Part shown: positions 27,619 through 36,051 of the stretch, in pieces
How positions within the stretch are numbered: position 1 is the first letter of the stretch
Layout: every line of letters begins with the position of its first letter
Origin: Gammaproteobacteria bacterium
Lineage (GTDB): Bacteria > Pseudomonadota > Gammaproteobacteria > Acidiferrobacterales > Sulfurifustaceae
Length of the DNA stretch: 52,687 bases
Direction: 5' to 3'
Assembly (NCBI GenBank): GCA_004298065.1
Contig: SCRL01000053.1
Location: 1-52,687 of the forward strand
Position numbers and translations under genes: made by a program
The notes under the pieces: model-generated
What the model saw: only the letters and a program-made list of their open reading frames with translations
Databases searched by the model: none
Told to the model about the DNA's origin: nothing

Positions 27619-29310
27619 TCAGTTACGCAGCTGCGCTTCCGCGTCGCGCGGTATGCTGGCAAAGGTTTCGTCGGTGGTGGCGTTCCAGGTGCGCACGAAC
27701 TTCTCGATCTCCTCCGCCGGCATCGGGTGCGCAAGACAGAAGCCCTGGGCCGCGTCGCAGCCGAGAATCATGAGCAAGTCGAGCACGTCGCGGTTCTCCA
27801 CGCCCTCGGCCACCGCCCGGAGGCCGAGGTTGTGCGCCAGGTCGATGGTCGAGCGCACGATCACGGCGTCGTTTTCCGCTTCGGCCATGTTGCACACGAA
27901 GGACTTGTCGATTTTCACGGCGCGCACGGGCCGCTGTTTCAGGTAGGCCATGGAGGAGTAGCCGGTGCCGAAGTCGTCGATGACGATACCGAGCCCGAGC
28001 TCGTCCAGGCGCCGCAATGTCTCCCGTGCCCGCGGCCAGTCCGTCATGATGGCGCTCTCGGTGATCTCCAGCGTCAGCCAGCGTGACGCGAGGTTGTGCT
28101 GAAGCAGCAGCTCGGACAACAGGGTCGACAGCCGCAAGTCCTGCAGGTTGCGCACCGAGACGTTGACCGCGACGTACAGCGCCAGTCCGGCGCGTTGCCA
28201 GATTTCCATGCGCGCGAGCGCGGTGCGCAACACCCAGTCGGTCAACGGCTTGATCAGACCGGATTGTTCGGCCAGCGGGACGAACGTGTCGGGCAACAAC
28301 ATCCCCCGTTGCGGGTGTTCCCAGCGCACCAGCGCCTCGGCGCCATTGGCGCGGCCGGTCTTGAGATCGAAGACCGGCTGGAAATACAGGCGCAGCTCGT
28401 TTTCCTCGATGGCGCGGCGCAACTCGGAGGTCAACGCCAGCCGTTCGACGCTGTGCGTGTCCTGGGACAGGTCGTAGAATTCGATGCCGCTGTTGAGCTG
28501 CTTGGCCATGTACATGGCGACGTCGGCGCGCTGCAAGAGGGTTTCGGCATCCAGGCCGTCGCGCGGCGACAGGGCGATACCGATGCTGATGCCGATGTCG
28601 AAGCGATACGGCTCGACGTCGACCGGCGCGGACAAGGTCGCGCGCAGCCGCTGCGCGATATCGTGCGCGTCACGCGCTGCCGCGTTCGGCATGGCGAGCG
28701 CGAATTCGTCGCCGCCAAGCCGCGCCAGAATCGCGCCTTTCGGCCGCACCGGCGCGATGCGGCGCGCCACCTCGCGCAACACCTTGTCTCCGGTTCGGTG
28801 TCCGAGCGTGTCGTTGACCTCCTTGAACTGGTCGAGGTCCATGATCAGCAGCGCGAGCGAGTCGTGGCCGGTTTTCTTGGCGTCGCGCAGCAGTTCGGGA
28901 ATGCGACGCAACAACATGGCGCGATTGGGGAGCTCGGTGAGCAGGTCGTGCAGCGCCAGGCGCTCGAACTTGTCGGACTGCTGGCGCCGTTCGCGGAAAA
29001 TGCCGCTGATGAGGTACACGCCTACGACGATCAGGAGCGAGATCGCCAGCGCCACCATTTCCGTGGCCATGGCATGCTCCCACTCGCTGGCGATATAGCC
29101 CTCACTGTGCAGCAGACTGATCCCGCGACGCGCGAACATGAGCAGGAACGCGGTGGAAAGCAGGATCCAGGCGAGCCCCCTGCCCGACAGGGGGATCAGT
29201 CGAAGCGCGAGCACCACCGCCGCCCCCTGCAAAGCAAGGGAAATGATGAGGAGTGGGGTAACCTGGTCCAATGGGTTTATCGTTATAGTCTTGTCGGGTT
29301 GATTAAGCAT
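27619..29310 (-). CDS. Membrane GGDEF-EAL protein (c-di-GMP turnover)
   Basis: A 563-residue protein with about three N-terminal membrane helices (roughly residues 20-115), then GGDEF and EAL domains. The cyclase motif 'LGGDEF' is intact but the RxxD inhibitory site is missing. The EAL domain has 'EALVRW', 'EITES', 'DDFGTGYSS' and 'KIDKSF', all residues expected for phosphodiesterase activity. It may therefore both make and degrade c-di-GMP. The start is the ATG giving 'MLNQPDKT'; a longer frame overlaps the divergent promoter region. It separates the chr operon from a second ChrB-domain gene. Confidence 0.92.
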   Translation of the reverse strand: MLNQPDKTITINPLDQVTPLLIISLALQGAAVVLALRLIPLSGRGLAWILLSTAFLLMFARRGISLLHSEGYIASEWEHAMATEMVALAISLLIVVGVYLISGIFRERRQQSDKFERLALHDLLTELPNRAMLLRRIPELLRDAKKTGHDSLALLIMDLDQFKEVNDTLGHRTGDKVLREVARRIAPVRPKGAILARLGGDEFALAMPNAAARDAHDIAQRLRATLSAPVDVEPYRFDIGISIGIALSPRDGLDAETLLQRADVAMYMAKQLNSGIEFYDLSQDTHSVERLALTSELRRAIEENELRLYFQPVFDLKTGRANGAEALVRWEHPQRGMLLPDTFVPLAEQSGLIKPLTDWVLRTALARMEIWQRAGLALYVAVNVSVRNLQDLRLSTLLSELLLQHNLASRWLTLEITESAIMTDWPRARETLRRLDELGLGIVIDDFGTGYSSMAYLKQRPVRAVKIDKSFVCNMAEAENDAVIVRSTIDLAHNLGLRAVAEGVENRDVLDLLMILGCDAAQGFCLAHPMPAEEIEKFVRTWNATTDETFASIPRDAEAQLRN

Positions 29311-29377
29311 AGTTAGCCGTGTCGCATATGACAAACCAGCGTTAGCGGTGCCGAATGACACTACCCGGAGTAAAGCC

Positions 29378-29830
29378 ATGAAATGGATCACGCGCGAACG
29401 CCCGAAGATCGACCGCATCGCCTGTCCGTGGCTGATTGCGCGATTCATCGACAAGGAACCGGAGTTCCTGTTCGTGCCGGCGGACCGGGTGCTGGCGGTG
29501 GCCGCCGAGACCGGCGCGACCCCCTACGATGTTCCCGGTGTCGAGCTGAGTCATGACGGCCCGCTGTGCAGCTTCGATGCGTTCCTGGAGAAATACCGAC
29601 TCGTCGAGCCGGCGCTCACACAACTCGCTGTCATCGTGCGCGGCGCGGACACCGCGCACCTCGAGCTGGCGCCGCAGGCGCCCGGGTTGCTCGCTATCTC
29701 GCTCGGCCTGTCGCACAACTTCACCGACGATCATGAGATGCTCCGGCACGGGATGGTGATGTACGATGCGCTCTATGCCTGGTGCCGCCGCTGCCAACAG
29801 GAAACCCACGGCTGGCCGCCGAAGGCATAG
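29378..29830 (+). CDS. Stand-alone ChrB C-terminal domain protein
   Basis: A 150-residue protein corresponding only to the ChrB C-terminal domain. 'MKWITRERPKIDRIACPWLI' matches the 'WVTRERPWVDRLGSAWFI' region of full-length ChrB encoded 5.6 kb upstream. There is no winged-helix domain, so it should not bind DNA alone. Its role is unproven; a chromate-handling or accessory role in the nearby chr operon is an inference. GGAG lies before the ATG. It is divergent from the GGDEF-EAL gene and overlaps the next gene. Confidence 0.8.
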   Translation: MKWITRERPKIDRIACPWLIARFIDKEPEFLFVPADRVLAVAAETGATPYDVPGVELSHDGPLCSFDAFLEKYRLVEPALTQLAVIVRGADTAHLELAPQAPGLLAISLGLSHNFTDDHEMLRHGMVMYDALYAWCRRCQQETHGWPPKA

Positions 29831-30488
29831 CGCGGCCCGGCCGCGCGTAATCCTCCCGCGGGTCTATCGCAAGCTGCACGCCGCCCACGGTCCGCAGCAC
29901 TGGTGGCCGGGCGATACCCCGTTCGAGATCATGGTCGGCGCGGTGCTGACGCAGAACACCGCCTGGACCAATGTCGAGAAGGCCATCGCTAACCTGAAGC
30001 GGGCCCGGGCGCTCACGCCCGAGGCGATTGTCAGGGCGCAGCACAACAAGCTCGCTGCCTGGCTCAGGCCCTCCGGCTATTTCAACATCAAGGCGCGGCG
30101 CCTGAAGGCGATGTGCCGTTGGCTCATCGGGCAGGGCGGGACGAGAAAACTCGCGCGCATGAATACGCATGATTTGCGCGCGGCGCTGATTGCCGTGCAC
30201 GGCGTGGGGCCCGAAACCGCCGACGACATCGTGCTCTACGCCTTCCATCGCCCGGTGTTCGTGATCGACGCCTATACGCGGCGCATCTTCGCGCGTCTGG
30301 GATTGATAAAAGGCGACGAGGGTTACGAAACCCTGCGGCATCTGTTCGAGAGCAATCTGAAACCGGACGTACGGTTATTCAACGAGTACCACGCCCTGAT
30401 CGTGAAGCACGGCAAGGACATCTGCCGTAAGCGGCCGTTATGCGCCGCCTGCTGCTTGGCGGAGGCATGTCCCTCGTGTAGCGTATAA
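29766..30488 (+). CDS. HhH-GPD DNA glycosylase, endonuclease III-related
   Basis: A 240-residue base-excision repair glycosylase of the EndoIII superfamily with a helix-hairpin-helix and a C-terminal iron-sulfur cluster region. 'VLTQNTAWTNVEKA', 'VHGVGPETADDIVLYA' and 'FVIDAYTRRIFARLG' are visible. The last carries the catalytic Asp, while the lysine of EndoIII ('GVGRKTA') is replaced by Glu. That favours a monofunctional glycosylase of the MagIII/COG2231 type, acting on alkylated or mismatched bases. The cluster cysteines read C-x5-C-x2-C-x5-C, one residue shorter than EndoIII. The start is uncertain (ATG 29766 or 29775) and overlaps the previous gene by about 60 bases. Confidence 0.85.
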   Translation: MRSMPGAAAANRKPTAGRRRHSAARPRVILPRVYRKLHAAHGPQHWWPGDTPFEIMVGAVLTQNTAWTNVEKAIANLKRARALTPEAIVRAQHNKLAAWLRPSGYFNIKARRLKAMCRWLIGQGGTRKLARMNTHDLRAALIAVHGVGPETADDIVLYAFHRPVFVIDAYTRRIFARLGLIKGDEGYETLRHLFESNLKPDVRLFNEYHALIVKHGKDICRKRPLCAACCLAEACPSCSV

Positions 30489-30529
30489 AAGCGCCGGTGG
30501 CAGGCAACCGGATTCAGCAGAGGTGAGTC

Positions 30530-30985
30530 ATGACGACGGATCGGTCCAAGGGGCGCTTCACGTTTCGCACCGCCGCGGTGTTCTTCGCGCTGTCGGTATT
30601 GATCGAGATCGCCGGTCTGGCGATGCCGGCGCCGCTGTTCGGTGAGTTGCGTGCAGGCATGGCGGCGCAGATCTACCACCTCATCTACGTTCTGCTGTTT
30701 CTCGTGCTCGCTGCGGGGTTGTGGACCGCGAAACGCTGGGGCTACTACGCCGTGTTCGTAGGCGGCGTGTTCTATACGCTGGACAAACTGCAATTCCTGC
30801 TGAGCGGCGAGGCGACGCAGAAATTCGTCCTCGCGCAGTTCCGCGGGCAGGAGCCGCTGCTGCAGGCCGTCGGCTCCGACATGGTGATGCTGTCGCTCAC
30901 GCTGGTGACGCTCGCGTTCGTGCTCGGCTGGTGGGGGTTCGCGGCCTACACCTACCTGCGGCGGTCCTATTTCAAAGGCGGGTGA
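30530..30985 (+). CDS. Small integral membrane protein, function unknown
   Basis: I do not recognise a family. The 151 residues form about four hydrophobic helices (roughly 13-33, 46-67, 70-88 and 117-141), with short charged ends such as 'MTTDRSKGRFTFR' and 'YLRRSYFKGG'. A GAGGTG ribosome site precedes the ATG. It lies between the DNA glycosylase and VOC genes on the same strand. Coding status is supported by the membrane-protein pattern and the good start, but no function can be given. Confidence 0.7.
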   Translation: MTTDRSKGRFTFRTAAVFFALSVLIEIAGLAMPAPLFGELRAGMAAQIYHLIYVLLFLVLAAGLWTAKRWGYYAVFVGGVFYTLDKLQFLLSGEATQKFVLAQFRGQEPLLQAVGSDMVMLSLTLVTLAFVLGWWGFAAYTYLRRSYFKGG

Positions 30986-31042
30986 GCCGAGGGGATGACC
31001 CCGAAAAGGCCGTCCAAGTTCTGCCTCGCGGAGGAAGGCCGC

Positions 31043-31465
31043 ATGAAGCCACGAATCTCCCTTATCACTATTTGCGTCGACGATTTGGAGCGATCGCTCC
31101 GGTTCTATCGCGACGGCCTGGGGCTGAGAACGGAAGGCATCGTCGGAAAAGAATTCGAGTACGGTGCCGTCGTCTTCTTCGATCTGCAGGCGGGGCTCAA
31201 GCTCGCCGTCTGGCCGCGCAAAAGTCTTTCCCGCGATTCGGGCCTTGCGCTGGAAAAACCGAGCGCCACCGAGTTCGCCCTTGGCCACAACGTCTCGTCC
31301 AGGGCCGAGGTGGATGCGGTCATGGAACAGGCGGGTAAGGCGGGTGCAGTCATCGTCAAGCCGGCCCAGGACACCTTTTGGGGAGGCTACGCAGGTTATT
31401 TCCAGGATCCGGACCGGCATCTGTGGGAGGTTGCATGGAGCCCCCAGTGGCCTGCGCCGGAGTGA
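31043..31465 (+). CDS. VOC/glyoxalase-family protein
   Basis: A 140-residue vicinal-oxygen-chelate fold protein, opening with 'ISLITICVDDLERSLRFYRD', a typical first beta-alpha-beta unit, and ending with 'GYAGYFQDPDRHLWEVAWSP', which bears a likely metal ligand Glu. Members include glyoxalases, dioxygenases and resistance proteins; substrates cannot be predicted here. I chose the ATG at 31043, which has AGGAAGG just upstream, over the longer frame from 30995. It is convergent with the large GGDEF-EAL gene. Confidence 0.85.
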   Translation: MKPRISLITICVDDLERSLRFYRDGLGLRTEGIVGKEFEYGAVVFFDLQAGLKLAVWPRKSLSRDSGLALEKPSATEFALGHNVSSRAEVDAVMEQAGKAGAVIVKPAQDTFWGGYAGYFQDPDRHLWEVAWSPQWPAPE

Positions 31466-31480
31466 AGCGCAACGTCTTGC

Positions 31481-33763
31481 TCAGGAACTCAGGCGGCGCC
31501 CTTCCTTCAGGAGCTGTCGCAGCGCGTCGAGCGGCAGCGGCTTGCTGAACAGGAAACCCTGCATCTGGTCGCAGCCGCATTCGCGCAGGATGCGCAGCTG
31601 TTCCGCCGTTTCCACGCCTTCCGCCACGACCGTCATAGCGAGGGTGTGCCCCATCTCGACGATGGATCGCACCAGCGACGTCGCGTCCGGTTTTACCCCG
31701 ATCTCGCGGATAAACTCGCGGTCGATCTTCAGCACGTCGATCGGGAAGCGGCGCAGGTAGCTCAGCGACGAGTAACCCACGCCGAAGTCGTCGATGGCGA
31801 TATGTACACCCAGTGCCTTCAACTCGCCCAGCGTCAGGCGCGCGTTCTCGGTGTCTTCCATGAGCGTGCTCTCCGTGATCTCCAGCGTCAGGTTGCCGGG
31901 TTTCACGCCGGTTTCTTCCAGGATCCGGGCCAGGGTTCGGGTGAACTCCGGCTTGCGCATGCGGCGGTTGAAGACGTTGACACCGATGTTGGCGGCGAGA
32001 TGCAGCGACGGGACCCCAAGCGCCTGCACGGCGGCGAATTCGCGGCAGCCCTGGCGCAGCGTCCATTCCGTCGCGGGCACGATGAGGCCGGTCTGTTCCA
32101 GGACGGGGATGAATTCCCCCGGCGACACCAGCCCGCGCGTCGGGTGGCGCCAGCGCAGCAGCGCCTCGACGCCGCATATGTCGCCGCTGCGCAAGTTCAC
32201 CACCGGCTGGTAGTGCAGCACGAATTCTTCCCTTGCCAGGGCGTGGTGCAGCTCGGTGCGCAGCGAGAGGTGCTCCATCGTTGCCGTGGTCATGTCGGCC
32301 TGGTAGAACTGGTAGCCGTTGCGTCCAGTATCCTTGGCGCGGTACAGGGCGGTATCCGCGTCCCGCATCAGGTCCTCGATGTTGTCGTCGTCGAAGGGGT
32401 AGATGGTGATGCCGATGCTCATGGAGACAAGCAGCTCGTGCCCGTCGACGCCGATGGGCTGGGCGAAGGTGTCGACGATCTTCTGCGCGATGCCGGCCGC
32501 CTCGTCGATGTGAGACAGCCCTTCGAGCACGATGGCGAACTCGTCGCCGCCGAGGCGGGCGACCGTATCGCTCTCACGCACGCAGCTTTTCAGCCGCTGG
32601 GCCACGTCCTTGAGCAGCACGTCGCCCATGCTGTGGCCGAGGCTGTCGTTCACCTGCTTGAAGTGATCGAGGTCGAGCAGGAACAGCGCCACGAACTGCT
32701 CGCGCCGGTTCGCCTGCGACATGGCGTGCTCGAGGCGGTCGCAGAACAGCAGGCGGTTGGGCAGGCCGGTCAAGTGGTCGTGGTAGGCGATGTAATCGAG
32801 GTGTGCCTGGGCCTGCATGCGCTCCGCGAGCTCCTGGCGCAGGCGTTCGTTCGCCTGCTCCAGCTCGGTGGTGCGCGCCGCGACCAGTTTTTCCAGGCGC
32901 GAGCTGTGCGCCAGCAGTTCCTCCTCGACGCGCTTGTTCTCCGAGATGTCCATCATCACGCCTTCCAGGTACAGCGGTTTCCCGGACTCGTCGCGCACGA
33001 TGCTGGCGTTATCACGGAACCAGCGGGCGAAGCCGCTGCGCGCGAGCAGGCGGTATTCGCAGCTGAAGTCCGCGCCGTCGGCGCGGCTAGCGGCGAGTTT
33101 TTGCAGGAATCCGATCCGGTCCGCGTGGTGTATCTGGTCCAGCCGGCGTTGCGGGCTGACCAGCCATTCGTCCGCGGAATAGCCGAGAACGCGGATTTGC
33201 GGGCTGATGTAGAGCAGGGTGCCGAACTCGTCCAGCGCCATGACGTAGGTGATCACGGGGATCTGCTCGACGATGTTGCGGTAACGTTCGCCCGCGCGGC
33301 GCAGCTCGTCTTCCAGCTGCAGTTTTTCTTCCATCATGTCCTGCTCGCGCAGGACGCGCCGCACCACGGCGGGGATCAGCTCGACGCCCGGCTGGTCGGC
33401 CTGCTTCACCAGGTAGTCGCGCGCGCCGCGTTTCATCGCCTCGACCGCGACGGTCGCATCGTCCGTGCCGGTGAGCATGACGATGGGCGGCAGCCGGCCG
33501 TTCTCCGCCTTCGACAGCTGCTCCAGGAACTCCAGGCCGTTCAGGTCCGGCAGTTTATAGTCGAGCAGGATGCAGTGCGGTTTTTCCGTGCGCACCAGGC
33601 GCAGGCCTTCCTCGCCGGTGTCGGCCTCGATCAGCTCGAACTCGCCGCTCATGTGCCGCGTCAGCGCGCGGCGACAGGTCATCCTGTCCACCGCGTCGTC
33701 GTCGACGAGCAGCAGCTTGGTCGCGGGCTCGGGCGCGCGCAGCGCGACGGCGGCCAGGCTCAT
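31481..33763 (-). CDS. Response regulator with REC-PAS-GGDEF-EAL domains
   Basis: A 760-residue signalling protein. The REC domain (about 15-140) has 'LLLVDDDAVDRMT' and the phospho-acceptor Asp in 'CILLDYKLPDLNG'. PAS/PAC (about 160-285) is followed by a short coiled coil, then GGDEF with 'ARLGGDEF' and an intact I-site 'RESD' five residues before. The EAL domain has 'EALLRW', 'EITEST', 'DDFGVGYSS' and 'AEGVET'. Both catalytic motifs look functional. The start overlaps the stop of the upstream small response regulator (ATGA). It is probably the output of the kinase encoded at the head of this operon, tying its signal to c-di-GMP. Confidence 0.93.
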   Translation of the reverse strand: MSLAAVALRAPEPATKLLLVDDDAVDRMTCRRALTRHMSGEFELIEADTGEEGLRLVRTEKPHCILLDYKLPDLNGLEFLEQLSKAENGRLPPIVMLTGTDDATVAVEAMKRGARDYLVKQADQPGVELIPAVVRRVLREQDMMEEKLQLEDELRRAGERYRNIVEQIPVITYVMALDEFGTLLYISPQIRVLGYSADEWLVSPQRRLDQIHHADRIGFLQKLAASRADGADFSCEYRLLARSGFARWFRDNASIVRDESGKPLYLEGVMMDISENKRVEEELLAHSSRLEKLVAARTTELEQANERLRQELAERMQAQAHLDYIAYHDHLTGLPNRLLFCDRLEHAMSQANRREQFVALFLLDLDHFKQVNDSLGHSMGDVLLKDVAQRLKSCVRESDTVARLGGDEFAIVLEGLSHIDEAAGIAQKIVDTFAQPIGVDGHELLVSMSIGITIYPFDDDNIEDLMRDADTALYRAKDTGRNGYQFYQADMTTATMEHLSLRTELHHALAREEFVLHYQPVVNLRSGDICGVEALLRWRHPTRGLVSPGEFIPVLEQTGLIVPATEWTLRQGCREFAAVQALGVPSLHLAANIGVNVFNRRMRKPEFTRTLARILEETGVKPGNLTLEITESTLMEDTENARLTLGELKALGVHIAIDDFGVGYSSLSYLRRFPIDVLKIDREFIREIGVKPDATSLVRSIVEMGHTLAMTVVAEGVETAEQLRILRECGCDQMQGFLFSKPLPLDALRQLLKEGRRLSS

Positions 33764-34173
33764 GGCATCTCGCTCAGCGTCCAGTAGGTGTTGATGGAGC
33801 GCATCACCTCGACGAACTGGTGGTAGTCCACCGGCTTGGTCATGTAGCCGGCGACGCCCAGATGGAAACTCTCGACCTTGTCCTGCTGTTCCTCCGAGGT
33901 CGTCAGCACGACGACCGGCATGCACTTCAGGTCGTCGTCGCGCTTGGCTACCTGCAGGAACTCGATGCCGCTCATGACGGGCATGTTGAGGTCGAGCAGC
34001 GTGATGCACGGCTGCTCGCGGTTGGGCCCGCGCAGGTAGCCGAGGGCCGCGTCACCGTTTTCCACGTGGACCACGGGATTGGTGACGTGCAGGTCGCGCA
34101 GCGCGCGCCGCACCGTCATGGCATCCACCTGGTCGTCCTCCACCAGCAGTATCGGTTTATTGGTTACCTTCAT
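33760..34173 (-). CDS. Single-domain response regulator (CheY/Rcp1-like)
   Basis: A 137-residue stand-alone REC domain. 'PILLVEDDQVDAMTVRRALR' carries the acidic pocket, 'LLDLNMPVMSG' the phospho-Asp and 'YMTKPVD' the conserved lysine. Small regulators of this shape beside PAS-type kinases often act like cyanobacterial Rcp1. AGGAAA precedes the ATG. It lies seven bases after the kinase gene and overlaps the REC-PAS-GGDEF-EAL gene by four bases, so all three are one translational unit and may form a phosphorelay. Confidence 0.93.
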   Translation of the reverse strand: MKVTNKPILLVEDDQVDAMTVRRALRDLHVTNPVVHVENGDAALGYLRGPNREQPCITLLDLNMPVMSGIEFLQVAKRDDDLKCMPVVVLTTSEEQQDKVESFHLGVAGYMTKPVDYHQFVEVMRSINTYWTLSEMP

Positions 34174-34180
34174 GTTTTCC

Positions 34181-35311
34181 TCAGGCTCGCATTGCACAAA
34201 CATTGGCCGTGGCGCCGGGCAGTGTGAAGAAGAAGGTGCTGCCCTCGCCGACGCGGGATTCGATCCAGACCTTGCCGTCGTACTGCTCGACGATCTTCTT
34301 GACCAGTGCCAATCCCACGCCGGTGCTTTCCACGCGGTCGCGCGGGGCCAGGGTCTGGAACAACTGGAAAATCTTCTCGAAGTGGCGCGCCTCGATCCCC
34401 GGGCCGTTGTCGCGCACGTAGAACCGCCAGCCGTCGCTGTCGGCCATGCAGCCGATATGTATTTCGCCCGCGGGCTTGTTCATGTACTTGATGGCGTTGC
34501 CGATCAGGTTCTGGAACACCTGCTGGATGCGCGTGCGCTCGGCGGTGATCGTCGGCAGTCTGTTCTCGACCGTGACCGCGATATGCGGCGGCGGTTGCAG
34601 CAGATCGACGATCTCGTGCACGAGGGCATTGAGGTCGGCGGCGACGCAGGATTCGCGGATGCGCCCGACGCGCGAATACTGGAGGATGCCGTCGATCAGG
34701 CCGTCCATGCGGCGCACGCGGCCGATGAGCAGGCGCATCTGCTGTTTGCCCTCGTCGTCGAACTTGTCGCCGTAGTCGGTGGAAATCCAGTCAGCCAGCG
34801 AGCCGATGGCGCGCAAGGGGGCCTTGAGATCGTGCGACACGACGTAGGCGAAATTCTTGAGCTCCTCGTTGGCGTGCTCGAGGTCCTGGATCAGACGGGT
34901 TTTGTACTCCTCGGCCCGCTTGCGCTCGGTGATGTCGTAGACCGTGGCCACGACCAGGTGGCCTTCGTCGGTCTCGATGGGGGCGAGGCTCACGTCCGCG
35001 GGGAACTCCGTGCCATTCTTGCGACGGGCGAACAGCGTGTATTCCGCGCCGCCCATGGCGCGCGCGTGCGGACAGGCGGAAAAGCCGGCGCGGTGCGCCT
35101 GATGCTTCAGCCGAAGGCGCTCCGGGATGAGGTCCTCGATCGCGAGGTCGCCGATTTCGTCCGGTGCGTAGCCGAAGATTTTCGCCGCCACCGGGTTGCC
35201 GTAGCGAATGCGGCCGGCACGGTCGACGACGAGCATGGCGTCCGATGCATTTTGCATCAGCCAGTGCGCGTTAATCTTTTCCAGGGCTTGCCTGACCATG
35301 GGGCGTTCCAC
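34181..35311 (-). CDS. PAS-domain sensor histidine kinase
   Basis: A 376-residue soluble kinase with no membrane segment. An N-terminal PAS/PAC (about residues 15-135, 'NASDAMLVVDRAGRIRYGN' and 'ATVYDITERKRAEE') is followed by HisKA with the H-box 'FAYVVSHDLKAPLRAI'. The ATPase domain has the N-box 'NLIGNAIKYM', G1 'DNGPGIE' and G2 'STGVGLALVKK'. It resembles the C-terminal kinase module of phytochromes and similar PAS kinases. The start could be the first ATG (35311) or the second, four codons later. It heads the kinase, CheY-like and REC-PAS-GGDEF-EAL operon. Confidence 0.92.
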   Translation of the reverse strand: MERPMVRQALEKINAHWLMQNASDAMLVVDRAGRIRYGNPVAAKIFGYAPDEIGDLAIEDLIPERLRLKHQAHRAGFSACPHARAMGGAEYTLFARRKNGTEFPADVSLAPIETDEGHLVVATVYDITERKRAEEYKTRLIQDLEHANEELKNFAYVVSHDLKAPLRAIGSLADWISTDYGDKFDDEGKQQMRLLIGRVRRMDGLIDGILQYSRVGRIRESCVAADLNALVHEIVDLLQPPPHIAVTVENRLPTITAERTRIQQVFQNLIGNAIKYMNKPAGEIHIGCMADSDGWRFYVRDNGPGIEARHFEKIFQLFQTLAPRDRVESTGVGLALVKKIVEQYDGKVWIESRVGEGSTFFFTLPGATANVCAMRA

Positions 35312-35699
35312 GTCGTCATTCCCGGAGACGTTTCCGGAAAGGGCTTGGATTGTCCTTCGTTATCGTCCGGCTAAAAGGGGAACTTAAGTGCATGCCCGGA
35401 AAAGGAAATCCGTCAAAAAACCGGCGCCCATGCCGCGCGCATCGGGCGCGCGTGCGATGTCCCGCCGGCGGCACTCGCCGCCGAAACCGGGGTAAAAGCG
35501 ACGCACCGTCGGAACAGCCTGTTCGTCGGCAGTGCTTGATTTGGGACCGAGCCAGGAACATTCTCTCACTGGCAGTATGTGGCGTCAGGAAGACCGCCAT
35601 TCGTCTTAACGGGAGAGCGAGAGACGGATGATTTCCGGATGGGAAACAGGCCGGAGACGCGGAACGAATCCGTCCTTATTTTTCGCGAAGAGGTGCAAC
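35312..35699. other. 388-base intergenic region between kinase operon and PEGA lipoprotein
   Basis: This divergent upstream region should hold the promoters of both flanking transcripts. Short overlapping open frames are present but none has a ribosome site or a recognisable protein. I see no strong hairpin or repeat of note. Confidence 0.5.
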
Positions 35700-36047
35700 A
35701 TGAAACGCGCGCTTTGTCTGCTGCTTGTCGCGAGCCTCACCGGATGCACCAGCACAACCGTTATCAAATCGGTTCCCGAAGGAGCGACCGTCTATCTCAA
35801 CGGAGAACGGGTCGGGACGACGCCCTATACCCTTTCGGATACGAAAATCGTCGGATCTTCCAACTCCATCACGTTGAAGAAAGAAGGATACCGGGATTTC
35901 GACGCTGTGTTCAGCAAAACCGAGGAAGCCGATGTCGGAGCAATCATCGGCGGCGTGCTCGTGCTCGTCCCGTTCCTGTGGACGATGGGCTACAAGCCGA
36001 CGCATACGTATGAATTGACACCGCTGAGGATCGAGACCGGGAAGTAG
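35700..36047 (+). CDS. PEGA-domain lipoprotein
   Basis: A 115-residue lipoprotein with signal 'MKRALCLLLVASLTGC' (lipid-modified Cys at position 16). It carries a PEGA-type repeat, 'VIKSVPEGATVYLNGERVG' followed by 'TPYTLSDTK' and 'ITLKKEGYRD'. PEGA domains are surface-associated beta modules; the role here is unknown. A hydrophobic stretch (about 80-98) near the C-terminus could be a membrane segment. AGAGGT precedes the ATG, which I chose over the longer frame starting at 35628. It ends five bases before the convergent yheT gene. Confidence 0.85.
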   Translation: MKRALCLLLVASLTGCTSTTVIKSVPEGATVYLNGERVGTTPYTLSDTKIVGSSNSITLKKEGYRDFDAVFSKTEEADVGAIIGGVLVLVPFLWTMGYKPTHTYELTPLRIETGK

Positions 36048-36051
36048 GGCG

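Noticed and set aside
31646-33787. A 713-residue plus-strand frame
   Set aside because: Antisense shadow of the REC-PAS-GGDEF-EAL gene; composition rich in Val/Ala/His/Gln without domain features.
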